Assembly: GCA_963773635.1 (NCBI GenBank)
Contig: CAVZBW010000005.1
Span: 2,790,001-2,854,000 of the forward strand
DNA length: 64,000 nucleotides
Reading direction: 5' to 3'
DNA from: CAVZBW01 sp963773635
Lineage (GTDB): Bacteria; Actinomycetota; Acidimicrobiia; Acidimicrobiales; RAAP-2
Part shown: piece after piece, positions 18,314-27,232 of the stretch
How the letters are laid out: the number at the start of each line of letters is the position of its first letter
Position numbering within the stretch: the stretch's first letter is position 1
Notes under the pieces: model-generated
The model's database searches: none
Told to the model about the DNA's origin: nothing
Seen by the model: the letters and a program-made list of their open reading frames with translations, nothing else
Translations under genes and position numbers: made by a program

Positions 18314-19525
18314 GTGTCCGACGCCCTTTGGCAGCTTGCTCACCAGCTGCGCCAGGCGCTCGAGAAGTTCGATCCTGCCTTGATGTCGGCCGAGGACTGC
18401 GTGGGCGCGGTGCAGATGCTGACGGCCACCGAAAAGGCCTGCAGTGCGGCACGAGCTCGGGCCGGGGCCAGGGCGGTCGAGTTGGGGGCCCACCGAGAGC
18501 AGGGCTTTTCGAGCGGGGTGGACTGGCTCGCCCGGCAAATGGGTTCCACCAACGGAGACGCGCGCAACTCGCTCGAGGCCGCGACGGCCGTCGAGCAGTG
18601 TCCGGAGACCAAGCAGGCATTGCTCGCGGGCGAGGTCTCGCTGCAGCAGGCTCACGAGATCAGCCGGAACTGCGCGGAGATGCCGGACGCCGAGCATGAC
18701 TTGGTCGAGCTCGCCAGGCGGTCGGGACTGTCGGCGTTGCGCGACGCCGTGCGGGAGCGGCGCAGCCGCGGGGCAGATCCCGCGGCCCTGCACGAGCGTC
18801 AGCAGCGTCTGCGGGAGTTTCGTCACTTCATGGATCGCGAGGGGATGGTCCGGTTCTCGGGTGCCTTGACGCCCGAGGTGGGCATTCCCCTCGTCAACCG
18901 GATCGAGGCGGAGGCCAATCGCCGACGTCGGGCGGCGCGTGCTTCAGGTGTGCGAGAAGACTTCTCCGCTCACGCCGCGGACGCGCTGGCGGCGATGCTG
19001 TCGGGATCCGGGCGTGGCCACTCGACACGGTCCGAGCTGGTGATCGTGTGCGATCTCCGCTCGTACCGGCGAGGTCATCAGCACCCCGGTGAGCTCTGCC
19101 ACATCGTGGGTGGTGGACCCATCCCCGTCCAGACTGCCCGCGACCTCGGTCAGGACGCCTTCATCAAGGCGGTGCTCCACGACGGAGTCCAGGTCCAGAC
19201 GGTCCGGCACCTCGGCCGCCACATCAGCGCCGAGTTGAGGACGGTGCTGGAGCTCGGGTCTCCGCCGGAGTTCAAGGGGGCCCAATGTGTCGAGCCCGAG
19301 TGCGGGCGCCGATACGGACTCGAGTGGGATCACGTCGATCCGGTCGCCAACGGGGGGCCGACGTCCTTGGACAACTTGCAGCCGCGTTGCTGGCCGCATC
19401 ATCGGGACAAGACCGAGCGCGATCGTCAGGCGGGTCTCCTTCGGGTGGGGTCTCCGGGCAGGAGCAGGAAAGAGGCTCGAGCCCCTCGTTCACCCAGGGG
19501 ACGGATCGATCAGGACAGTTCATGA
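18314..19525 (+). CDS. DUF222-HNH endonuclease (13E12 repeat family type)
   Basis: A 403-residue protein. The N-terminal 300 residues form the helical DUF222 domain (ARARAGARAVELGAHREQGF, DFSAHAADALAAMLSG). The C terminus is an HNH nuclease with Cys pairs and GLEWDHVDPVANGGPTSLDN and a following QPRCWPHHRDKT segment that supply the metal-binding His and Asn. GTG at 18314 follows GAGGAGGTGA. Actinobacteria carry many copies of this family and their function is unsettled. A LexA box in the promoter suggests DNA-damage control; I recall LexA control of 13E12 genes in M. tuberculosis. The neighbouring tRNAs and the absence of an integrase give no evidence of a mobile island. Confidence 0.88.
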   Translation: MSDALWQLAHQLRQALEKFDPALMSAEDCVGAVQMLTATEKACSAARARAGARAVELGAHREQGFSSGVDWLARQMGSTNGDARNSLEAATAVEQCPETKQALLAGEVSLQQAHEISRNCAEMPDAEHDLVELARRSGLSALRDAVRERRSRGADPAALHERQQRLREFRHFMDREGMVRFSGALTPEVGIPLVNRIEAEANRRRRAARASGVREDFSAHAADALAAMLSGSGRGHSTRSELVIVCDLRSYRRGHQHPGELCHIVGGGPIPVQTARDLGQDAFIKAVLHDGVQVQTVRHLGRHISAELRTVLELGSPPEFKGAQCVEPECGRRYGLEWDHVDPVANGGPTSLDNLQPRCWPHHRDKTERDRQAGLLRVGSPGRSRKEARAPRSPRGRIDQDSS

Positions 19526-19554
19526 CGACCGCGCACCCGGGGCGTCCGGTGAGG

Positions 19555-20031
19555 TCAGCCTTCCGCTACTTGCGAGAGAAGCTGCTCCAGCCGATCGACC
19601 AAGGCCCGCTGGCCGCTCACGAGCTTGGACCGGGCCGTGTCGAGTGGCCACCATGCGGCGCGGTCGACCTCGGGGAAGCTCCGGCGCCGACCCGATCCCC
19701 GTGGCCATTCGATCTCGAAGGTATTGCTCTCGATGCGGCTCGTGTCGAAGTCCCTACCCACCGCCCAGACCTGCACGCGCTTGCCCCCCGACTGCGTCAC
19801 CTCTCCGAGGGGACGCCGATCGCCACGGGGGGCGGGCCGACCGAGCTCCTCTTCGAACTCGCGCTCGGCGGCGGACAGGGCATCCTCCCCGGGGCCGTGC
19901 TCTCCCTTCGGCACCGACCAGGCGCCATCGTCGCGGCGAGCCCAAAACGGGCCACCGGGGTGCACCAGCAGCACCTCCACCATCTTGTCGACGGTCCGGT
20001 AGAGGAGCAGTCCGGCGCTCAGGCGGGGCAC
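19555..20031 (-). CDS. NUDIX hydrolase
   Basis: A 158-residue protein with a complete Nudix box: Gly43, Glu49, Arg57-Glu58, Glu61-Glu62 and Gly64 (GEHGPGEDALSAAEREFEEE). These proteins cleave nucleoside diphosphates linked to another group. LLVHPGGPFWARRDDGAWSVPKGE resembles predicted NTP pyrophosphohydrolases of the NUDIX family, but the substrate is not deducible. It starts seven bases after the LCP gene on the same strand and is probably cotranscribed. Confidence 0.88.
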   Translation of the reverse strand: MPRLSAGLLLYRTVDKMVEVLLVHPGGPFWARRDDGAWSVPKGEHGPGEDALSAAEREFEEELGRPAPRGDRRPLGEVTQSGGKRVQVWAVGRDFDTSRIESNTFEIEWPRGSGRRRSFPEVDRAAWWPLDTARSKLVSGQRALVDRLEQLLSQVAEG

Positions 20032-20038
20032 GCGCGAC

Positions 20039-21655
20039 TCACGGGCCGGCCTTGCCGGAGGCCGTGCAGGACCGAGGGTCCCAGGGGGCGAGGTCCGACG
20101 TGGCGGGCGTTGCCGCCAGGAAGTCCCCGGTCGTCGAGCTGCCGCTGCCCGAGGTCGTGGTCGTGGTGGTCTGGCCGGCCGATGGCGAGGTGGACGTGGA
20201 GGACGGCGCGCTCGGGGGCGGGTTGACGGAGAAGTCGCTGCCGGTCACGACGGTCACCTGGGCTCCGCCGTAGGTGGGTGCCCGCTGGAGGACCACGGCC
20301 CCGGTAAGGGAGTTGGCGACCGCCTCGGCGGCACCGATGCTGTTGACCGAGGAGTACGTGACGAGCGTCTCGGACTCCTGGCCCACCGGGGTGGTGTCGC
20401 TCAGGCCCGTGACCTTGAAGCCGAGTGCCTGCAGGGCGGAGCCGGTGTCGCTCGCCTGGTTGTAGCCGCCCGTCCCGTTGAGCACGGACACGGTGACGTC
20501 ACCGGGCTTTGGCAGGGACCCGCCCTGGTAGGTGTTGGCGTGGCTGTCGAGGCCGAGGGCGGCGTCGATGGCCTGGCGATCCTGGGGATAGCTCGGGAAC
20601 TCGATGTTCCCGTAGTCGTAGCCCTGGTAGTAGTAGTCGTTGGACGTCGATTCCATGACCGGGATGGTCAGCTGCGGGGCCGTCTGGGGATTGATCCCGT
20701 GGTAGGTCAGCACGAGGTTGAGCATGTGGGCGGTGCCGAAGCCCTGGTTGACCGTGAGCTGCGGCGCGACCGACGAGATCAGCTTCTGGTCGGTGAGCGG
20801 GTCCCCGAGGCCCTGCCTGGCGACCGCCGCTGCGAGCACGCGGAGAAACTCGTGGTCCCGCCGGATCCGGGCCAGGTCGCTCTGGGCCTCCTGCGGCCAG
20901 TAGGTCACGTCGTCGGAGGTGACCTCGGGGCCCTTGTACTGGAGGTGCCGGGCGCGCACGACCTGGAGGGCCTCGTAGCCGGTCAAGTGACGGCATCCGG
21001 GCGTCAGGACCTCGAGCCCGGAGTACGCGTCGTACACGGGCTCGGGGAAGTACATGCTGATGCCGCCGAGGGCATCGACCACGTTGGCGAACGTGTCGAA
21101 GTTGAGCTCCACGTAGTCCTGGATCGGGATGCCGAAGTCCTCCTCGATCGCGTTGACCAGCTGGCTCGGTCCGTCGGCCAGGGCGGCGTCGATCTTGTTG
21201 GCGCCGTCTGTCCGGGCGTTGGGAACGAAGAGGTCCCGGGGGATCGACAGGATCGACACCGAGTTGTTGGCCGGATTGAGGTGCAGGATCATGATGACGT
21301 CGCTGTTGACCCCGTTGACCCCCTCCGAGCACAGCCCATAGGCGGGGTTCTGCACCTTGAGCGCGCAGCGAGAGGTCGATCCCACCATCAAGATGTTCTC
21401 GGTCGCGTTGTCCACCCCCTTGGGGGCGTTCGCCAGGTTGTGCACCGCGATCCGGTGGATCTGGCTGTTGAGGTACCAGGCGTAGCCGGCGACCGCGCCC
21501 ACGAGCAGCACGATCAGCGCGCACAGGACCAGCAGGGTGCGCTTGAGGCGCCGCCGCCGCTTCGAGGACCACCGCCCCTTCCGGTGATCGGGCGACGCCA
21601 TCGCTGCGGGGTCGGGCACATCTGCCGGCCCCCCAGGTGGCGCCGAGCCCGGCAT
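20039..21655 (-). CDS. LCP-family cell-envelope protein (LytR-CpsA-Psr) with LytR_C domain
   Basis: LCP proteins transfer glycopolymers such as arabinogalactan or teichoic acid from lipid carriers to peptidoglycan. Visible parts are a basic cytoplasmic tail (KRRRRLKR), one membrane helix (about residues 41-62), then the LCP domain with SDVIMILHLNPANNSVSILSIPRD, NKIDAALADGP, DYVELNFDTFANVVDALGG and RARHLQY. A LytR_C domain follows (VTVSVLNGTGGYNQASD), then a Ser/Thr-rich tail. The ATG at 21655 has GGAGG upstream; a GTG at 21727 is a longer alternative. It lies divergent to the FUSC transporter. Confidence 0.9.
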   Translation of the reverse strand: MPGSAPPGGPADVPDPAAMASPDHRKGRWSSKRRRRLKRTLLVLCALIVLLVGAVAGYAWYLNSQIHRIAVHNLANAPKGVDNATENILMVGSTSRCALKVQNPAYGLCSEGVNGVNSDVIMILHLNPANNSVSILSIPRDLFVPNARTDGANKIDAALADGPSQLVNAIEEDFGIPIQDYVELNFDTFANVVDALGGISMYFPEPVYDAYSGLEVLTPGCRHLTGYEALQVVRARHLQYKGPEVTSDDVTYWPQEAQSDLARIRRDHEFLRVLAAAVARQGLGDPLTDQKLISSVAPQLTVNQGFGTAHMLNLVLTYHGINPQTAPQLTIPVMESTSNDYYYQGYDYGNIEFPSYPQDRQAIDAALGLDSHANTYQGGSLPKPGDVTVSVLNGTGGYNQASDTGSALQALGFKVTGLSDTTPVGQESETLVTYSSVNSIGAAEAVANSLTGAVVLQRAPTYGGAQVTVVTGSDFSVNPPPSAPSSTSTSPSAGQTTTTTTSGSGSSTTGDFLAATPATSDLAPWDPRSCTASGKAGP

Positions 21656-21807
21656 GGGGGCCTCCGGATCGCCGGGCGGGTCCCGTCTGCCGCGAGCGGC
21701 GTGGGCTGGACCACGGCCGCGCGACACGTCGAGAACCTAGCCCGCAGGTCCGCTTGAGGGTACGCGTCCTCGCAGCTCCGGGCAGACAACCTCTCTACAC
21801 TTCGGCT

Positions 21808-24299
21808 GTGTCCGAATCAGGGGGACCGGTAGCAGGGGCGCCGGTAGCAGAGGGCCCCGGGGCCGAGGGTCTCGCCGTGCAACGAAGGGCGACCGGGTGG
21901 CTCGGCACGGTCCTCGGGACCTGGCGGCAGCGCCTCTCCGATCGTCGCCTCATGGTTCCGGCCGTCCAGAGGGGGATCCGGGCGGCCGTGATCGTGCCGA
22001 TCAGCTTCGCCCTCGGCCAAGCGACCGGCAACTCCCAGATCGCCCTCTTCAGCGCCTTTGGCGCCTTTGCCCTCCTCTTGATGGTCGAGGTGACCGGCCG
22101 CCAGGAGCAGCGTCTGCGGGCCTTCGTCGTCATGGTCCTGGTCGGGGCCTTCCTCGTGGTGGTCGGGACGGCCTCCTCCCAGGTGACCGCGGCAGCGGTC
22201 CCGGTCACCGCGGTCCTCGTCTTTGCCGTGCTCTTCTCGGCCGTGCTCAGCCCGCTCTCGGCGCAGGCGACCACGGCAACGCTCCTCTTCCTCATCCTCT
22301 CGGTCGCCGTGCCGGAGGATCCCGATCAGATCCCCGCGCGGCTGGCGGGGGTGGCCATCGCCGCCGCGCTGTCCGTCCCGGCCGCCATGCTCATCTGGCC
22401 GCCACGTGGCCAGGGTCGTCTCCGGCTGCGCCTGGCCGACACCGCGGACGCCCTGGCGGATCTGACCGACGCCGGATGCGAGGGACTCTCCCGCGCGGGG
22501 AGCAGGCGGAGCTGGATCGAGCCGTCCACACCCTCCTCGAAATCTTCGATGCCGGCAACGTCCTCCCGGCCGGGGTGGTGCCGAGTGACCAGGTCCTCTG
22601 CAAGCTGGTCGGGCATCTCCGGTGGACCGTCGCGCAGGTGAGGAGGGCGTCGGTGTACTTCCGGGAGGACTCGACCCCGTCCCCGGAGGCGGACGAGTTC
22701 TTGCACGCCGATGCGCGGGCGCTGCGGACGGGGGCGGCCGTCCTGCGCGAGCTCGGGACCGACGGAGCCGCGCGGCCCGAAACCGTGGCTCGGCTCACGG
22801 AGCAGTCGGCGGTACTGCAGGAGCTGCGCCGTCGGGGCGTCTACCTCGGGATGCGCCACTACCTCGGTTTCGCTGCCGACCCGACCGGGGCTGCCGACCC
22901 GACCGTCGGTGCCGACCCGACCGTCGGTGCCGACCCGACCGTCGGTGCCGAGCGACCCACCGCTGGCCCCCGCGACACCCTCCCGGAGGTTCCCGGTGAG
23001 GATGGCGACCTCGACCAGGACGAGGAGTGGCTCCATCGAACCCTCGACCCCGCCTTTCGGGCGCGAGCCCTCACCTGCGCGGTGACCACGGCGCTCGAAG
23101 ACATCGTCGTGGCTGCAGGGCGGGGGACCCTCTCCTGGCAGGAGCGGGCCCATGCGTTTCTGCGGGCCGCGTGGGCCCGGCTCTCGCTCTACGCCGACCC
23201 GGACTCCGCCTGCCTGCGCAACAGCATCCGGGGCGCGCTGGCGCTGTCCTTGGCGATCCTCGTCGTCGACCTGACCGACGTCCAGCACGGCTTCTGGGTG
23301 GCGCTCGGTGTCCTCTCCGTCCTCCGCTCGAGTGCCGTCAACACCGGCCGCACCGCGGTGCGGGCGGTCACGGGCACCGTGGCCGGGGTCGCCGCCGCAT
23401 CACTCCTGCTGTGGATCCTCGGCGTCCACCTGGTGGTCCTGTGGATCCTCCTGCCGATCGCCGTCTTCGTGGCCGCGGTCGCTCCCGTGATCGGGAGCTT
23501 CGCGGCCGGGCAGGGTGCGTTCACGCTCGTGGTGGTGATCCTCTTCAACATCATCCAGCCGACCGGCTGGCGCGTGGGGCTCGTGCGGATCCAGGACGTA
23601 GCCATCGGCTGCGGCGTCGCCCTCCTGGTCGGGCTCCTCTTCTGGCCGCGCGGCGCCACCCGTCTGCTCGGGGTGAACCTGTGCCGGGCGTATGCCACGA
23701 GCGCGGACTACCTCCAGGCGGGCATCCAGCGCATCATGAACCCCGACCGCAGCGTGGACGTGTCGAGCACAGAGATCGCCTCCAGGGAAGCGGGGCGGGT
23801 GCTCGACGACGCCTTTCGTGACTACCTGGTCGACCGCGGGGCCAAGGAGGTCAGGACGACCGACCTCGTCACCCTGATGGCCGGCGCCGTCGAGGTACGC
23901 CAGGCGGCCGAGTCGATCGCCAACCTTCCGCGGCTGTCGATGTCGGGCGAGACGTTCGACCTGGTGGACCACCCGAGCGTCCGGTTGGCGGGGGACGAGC
24001 TGCGGCTGGCCTGCGACGACGTGCGCCGCTGGTACCTCGGTGTCCGCGAGGCCCTCGGTGGGCACCGCACCGACATCCCGCCGCAACCCCGGCACCCCGA
24101 GCTGCTCGGCGCGTTGGCCACGGCGCTCGCCGACGTCCGGTCGACGCGGGCCTCGGGCGCCGCGCTGGTGATGATGAGGCTGCTGTGGGCGTGCGAGGAT
24201 CTCGAGGACCTGCGCCGGCTCGAGCCGATCGTGGCTCGCGCCCGTGGGCTGTGGTCGACGGGCAGGCCCGTCCCGCTCTGGAGCCCCAGCCGGGCCTGA
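21808..24299 (+). CDS. FUSC-family (aromatic acid exporter-like) membrane protein, frameshifted
   Basis: Two overlapping reading frames together make one protein of about 830 residues. The first half (from GTG 21808) has a six-helix membrane block, including AAVIVPISFALGQATGN and LAGVAIAAALSVPAAMLIWP, typical of YccS/FUSC proteins. The second half repeats the arrangement (NSIRGALALSLAILVVDL and PVIGSFAAGQGAFTLVVV). The join is in the GGGG run at 22497-22500, where one extra G would restore SRAGEQAELDRAV. This is either a sequencing error or a recent mutation. Efflux of organic anions is the family expectation. The linker carries a repeat array. Confidence 0.8.
22872..22943 (+). repeat. 18-bp tandem repeats in the FUSC linker
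   Basis: Four consecutive 18-bp units encode GADPTV-type hexapeptides (ADPTVG). The last three are nearly identical; the first ends in GGG rather than GTC. They lie in the hydrophilic region between the two membrane halves and probably form a disordered spacer. Confidence 0.85.
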
Positions 24300-24306
24300 T
24301 CCCCGC

Positions 24307-25047
24307 CTACGCGTCCGCGACGACGGCCAGGCGCGGGGAGGTGCCGACCAGCCGCTCGGGGAGGGGGAGCCGGGCGCGCTCCGCCCATTCGACGTCGCGG
24401 AGCCGCCGGAGGCGGGGCCTCTGCCACCCCGCCGCCGTCACCGAGTCGACCAAGGCCGACGGTGCCGTGCCCCTCCCGAGGGGCAGTGCGGACCGCAGCG
24501 ACTCGGGGTACTCCGCGTGGTGCTCGGGAGCCGTCCGCCGCAGCCGCTCGATCTGGCGGCGCGCCCGGTTACGGTAGCGGGCCAGCGGGTCGGCGGCGCC
24601 CCACAGGCTCTCGACGAGGACCAGGCGACCGGTCGGAGCAGCGCCCCGCCAGGCCCGGAGCGCGAGATGGGGATCGGGCAGGGTCCACAGCAGGTGGCGC
24701 TCCATGACGACGTCATGGACTCCCGGAGGCTCGTGGGCAGGACCCTCGACGGTCTCGATGGCCAACCCCTCGGTGCGGGCCGTCGCTCGAAGCCGGTCGA
24801 GCATGCGTCCAGAGAGGTCCAGCGCGGTCACCCGGTGCCCGAGGCGGGCGGCGATCAGGCTGAGGAACCCGGTCCCGGCCCCGCAGTCGAGGACGCGGGC
24901 AGGAGGCCCGAGCAGCTGTTGGAGCGCTGCCGTCCAGGCCGCCATCACGGCGGGATCGCGGGGCCGGTGCTGGAGGGAGTCGTCGTACGTGGGCGCGTCC
25001 TCGTCCCAGTACTCGCGGATCTGCTCGAGGAGGTTGCTCGTGGACAT
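24307..25047 (-). CDS. Class I SAM-dependent methyltransferase
   Basis: A 246-residue protein. Motif I is VLDCGAGTGFLSLIAARLGH, with VTALDLSGRMLDRL as the acidic-loop motif, both typical of Rossmann-fold methyltransferases (UbiE/Methyltransf_11 type). The WDEDAPTYDDS N terminus is common to this group. The second half is Arg-rich and not specific enough to name a substrate. It converges on the FUSC gene with seven bases between the stops. Confidence 0.85.
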   Translation of the reverse strand: MSTSNLLEQIREYWDEDAPTYDDSLQHRPRDPAVMAAWTAALQQLLGPPARVLDCGAGTGFLSLIAARLGHRVTALDLSGRMLDRLRATARTEGLAIETVEGPAHEPPGVHDVVMERHLLWTLPDPHLALRAWRGAAPTGRLVLVESLWGAADPLARYRNRARRQIERLRRTAPEHHAEYPESLRSALPLGRGTAPSALVDSVTAAGWQRPRLRRLRDVEWAERARLPLPERLVGTSPRLAVVADA

Positions 25048-25135
25048 GGCGCCATCCTGTCGCGTCCGGGATGCAGAGCCCGACGGTGGTCGTCACCGAC
25101 ATTTTGTCTCTAGATCACTGCGTGTTCGGCGGACG

Positions 25136-25153
25136 GTTACCGGCGGGGTTACC
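25136..25153 (+). promoter_or_regulatory. Direct repeats upstream of the secreted phosphoesterase
   Basis: GTTACC occurs at 25136-25141 and again at 25148-25153, a 12-base period, and TATAAC at 25162-25167 could be a -10. The layout recalls PHO-box direct repeats (GTTCACC, 11-base period in Streptomyces), but neither sequence nor period matches exactly. Confidence 0.3.
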
Positions 25154-25253
25154 TAGTTGCCTATAACCAATAGCGGCCCAGGGACTGGGCGGCGGCCAGC
25201 GACGTCCGGGAGAGGCTCCGGGGGCGGCTGGAACGACTCGGAGGGAGGCGTGG

Positions 25254-27083
25254 GTGCGACACATCCGACGAAGCGCGGTGGCGGCGCTGGCGACGCTCGG
25301 GCTGGTGGGCGGCGGCCTGTCGCTCGTGGGCGTCGCGGGGTCACCGGCGGGCGCGCTGGGAAATCCGGCGCCGGCAACTCCCGGGACGGCGACCAAGACC
25401 CCGATCAAGCACCTGGTCGTGATCTTCGACGAGAACGTGTCATTCGATCACTACTTCGGCACCTATCCCTTCGCCACGAACCCCCCCGGCGAGCCCGCAT
25501 TCCACGCAAAGCCGGACACCCCGTCGGTCAACGGCCTCGCCAACTCGATCGCCAAGACCAAGGCGACCGGTCCTCTGCTCACTCAGAACGGCAACCTGTC
25601 CAACCCGTTGCGGCTCGACCGCAGTGACGCCATGACGTGTGACCAGGACCACGGCTACTCCGCGGAGCAGGCGGCGGCCGACCACGGCGCGGAGGACCTC
25701 TATGCCCAGGAGACCGGTAACGGACTCACCCTGTCCGACTGCCTGACCCAGGAAAACGCCGGGCTCACCAACAAGTCACCCATTCCGCCGGGCGCCGACT
25801 CGAACTACGCCGTCATGGACTACTACGACGGCAACACGGTGACCGCCCTGTGGAATTACGCCCAGCACTTCTCGATGAGCGACAACATGTACGGCACGAC
25901 CTACGGGCCGTCCACGCCCGGCGCGCTCAACGTCTCGGCGGCGCAGACCTACGGGGCGATCTGCGGGCCCACCTCGGCCACCATCAACGCCCCGGCGTGC
26001 GCCGCACCGTCCGGGTACAGCTCGTCCAACGTGGTGGCGTCGGACCTCACGACGGGTACCACGGGAGTGGATCAGCAGCCGCCGGCCGGCCCCGGCACCA
26101 CCTACAGCGACGCCGACCCCACCTACGACATCTGCTCGTACCTGCCCAAGTCCGACGGCGGCGACGGCAACGCGCCCGCGTCGACGATCGCCATGGGCGG
26201 CAACAACATCGGTGAGCAGCTCACCAAGTCCGGGGTCACCTGGGGCTGGTTCGAAGGCGGGTTCGACGACGGCTACGTGCCCGGTCACGGTACGGCGCCG
26301 ACCACGGCCCAGATCTGCTCGGGGCAACACAAAAACGTCGGCGGGGCCAGCGTGGTCGACTACATCCCTCACCACGAGCCCTTCGAGTACTACGCCTCGA
26401 CCGCCAACCCGATGCACAAGCCGCCGAGCTCGGTGGCCGCGATCGGTCGCACCGACCAGGCCAACCACCAGTACGACCTGGCCGACTTCTGGGCGGCGGC
26501 CAACACGGGCAACCTGCCGGCCGTCTCGTACCTCAAGGCGCCCGCCTACCAGGACGGGCACGCCGGCTACTCGGACCCTCTCGACGAGCAGAACTGGCTC
26601 GTCGGCACCATCAACCAGCTGGAGCGCCTCCCGAGCTGGTCCTCGACCGCGGTGGTCGTCACCATGGACGACTCCGATGGTTGGTACGACCACGTGCTGG
26701 CCCCGATCGTGACCGGGTCCCAGACCAGCCTCGACAACCTGACCGCGGCCAACTCGTGTGGGAGCTCGAAGCTCGTGCCGACCAATTCCGCATCCGGCCC
26801 CGAGCAGGGGAAGTGTGGTCTGGGGCCCCGCCTACCCTTCCTCGTCGTCTCCCCGTACTCGCGGCCCAACTCGGTCAGTAGCACGCTGATCGACCAGAGC
26901 TCGGTGGTGCGATTCATCGAGCACAACTGGGGCCTGCCCGCCATGGGCAATGGCGCGGCGGACGGCAACGCCGGATCGCTGTCCTCGTTCTTCGACTGGA
27001 GCGGCCCGAGCGATCCGCCGCTGTACCTCGACGCCGCGTCGGGCGAGCCGGTCGGGGGTTCCGGCGTCGGGGGGAACGGGTAG
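25254..27083 (+). CDS. Secreted phosphoesterase (phospholipase C / acid phosphatase family)
   Basis: A 609-residue protein with a signal peptide (basic MRHIRR, hydrophobic core, then AGALGNPAPA). The mature protein begins with the phosphoesterase-family motif KHLVVIFDENVSFDHYFGTYP and contains GMTYGPSTPG-like sequence (YGTTYGPSTPGALN), HHEPFEYYAST and VVVTMDDSDGWYDHV. These fit the bacterial phospholipase C/acid phosphatase family (PF04185), whose members hydrolyse phosphate esters outside the cell. The GTG start has GGAGGGAGG upstream. The promoter region has GTTACC direct repeats. Phosphate scavenging is a reasonable inference. Confidence 0.88.
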   Translation: MRHIRRSAVAALATLGLVGGGLSLVGVAGSPAGALGNPAPATPGTATKTPIKHLVVIFDENVSFDHYFGTYPFATNPPGEPAFHAKPDTPSVNGLANSIAKTKATGPLLTQNGNLSNPLRLDRSDAMTCDQDHGYSAEQAAADHGAEDLYAQETGNGLTLSDCLTQENAGLTNKSPIPPGADSNYAVMDYYDGNTVTALWNYAQHFSMSDNMYGTTYGPSTPGALNVSAAQTYGAICGPTSATINAPACAAPSGYSSSNVVASDLTTGTTGVDQQPPAGPGTTYSDADPTYDICSYLPKSDGGDGNAPASTIAMGGNNIGEQLTKSGVTWGWFEGGFDDGYVPGHGTAPTTAQICSGQHKNVGGASVVDYIPHHEPFEYYASTANPMHKPPSSVAAIGRTDQANHQYDLADFWAAANTGNLPAVSYLKAPAYQDGHAGYSDPLDEQNWLVGTINQLERLPSWSSTAVVVTMDDSDGWYDHVLAPIVTGSQTSLDNLTAANSCGSSKLVPTNSASGPEQGKCGLGPRLPFLVVSPYSRPNSVSSTLIDQSSVVRFIEHNWGLPAMGNGAADGNAGSLSSFFDWSGPSDPPLYLDAASGEPVGGSGVGGNG

Positions 27084-27122
27084 GGGGAGGGGACCGCTCT
27101 GGCCCGGCCGAGCCCTCGCTCG

Positions 27123-27158
27123 CCGGCGAGTCCGGCGGGTCCGGCGAGTCCGGCGAAT
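27123..27158. repeat. 9-bp repeats in the phosphoesterase 3' spacer
   Basis: Four tandem variants of TCCGGCGAG lie in the 149-base gap between the phosphoesterase and the next gene. The first forms part of a short CTCGC/GCGAG dyad. They may be part of a terminator, but no T run follows. Confidence 0.45.
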
Positions 27159-27232
27159 AGACAGCGTCGCAGGTGGGTGGTATCAAGCCTGGCGCGCCCC
27201 ACCGGGCGAGCACCTGAGGCGAAGGGGGCACC

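Noticed and set aside
17895..19525. tRNA pair beside an HNH gene as a tRNA-integrated mobile island
   Set aside because: No integrase, no attachment repeat of the tRNA 3' end, and gene content on both sides is ordinary chromosomal.
22872..22943. CRISPR-like repeat in the FUSC gene
   Set aside because: The units are contiguous and in frame, coding for GADPTV-type hexapeptides.
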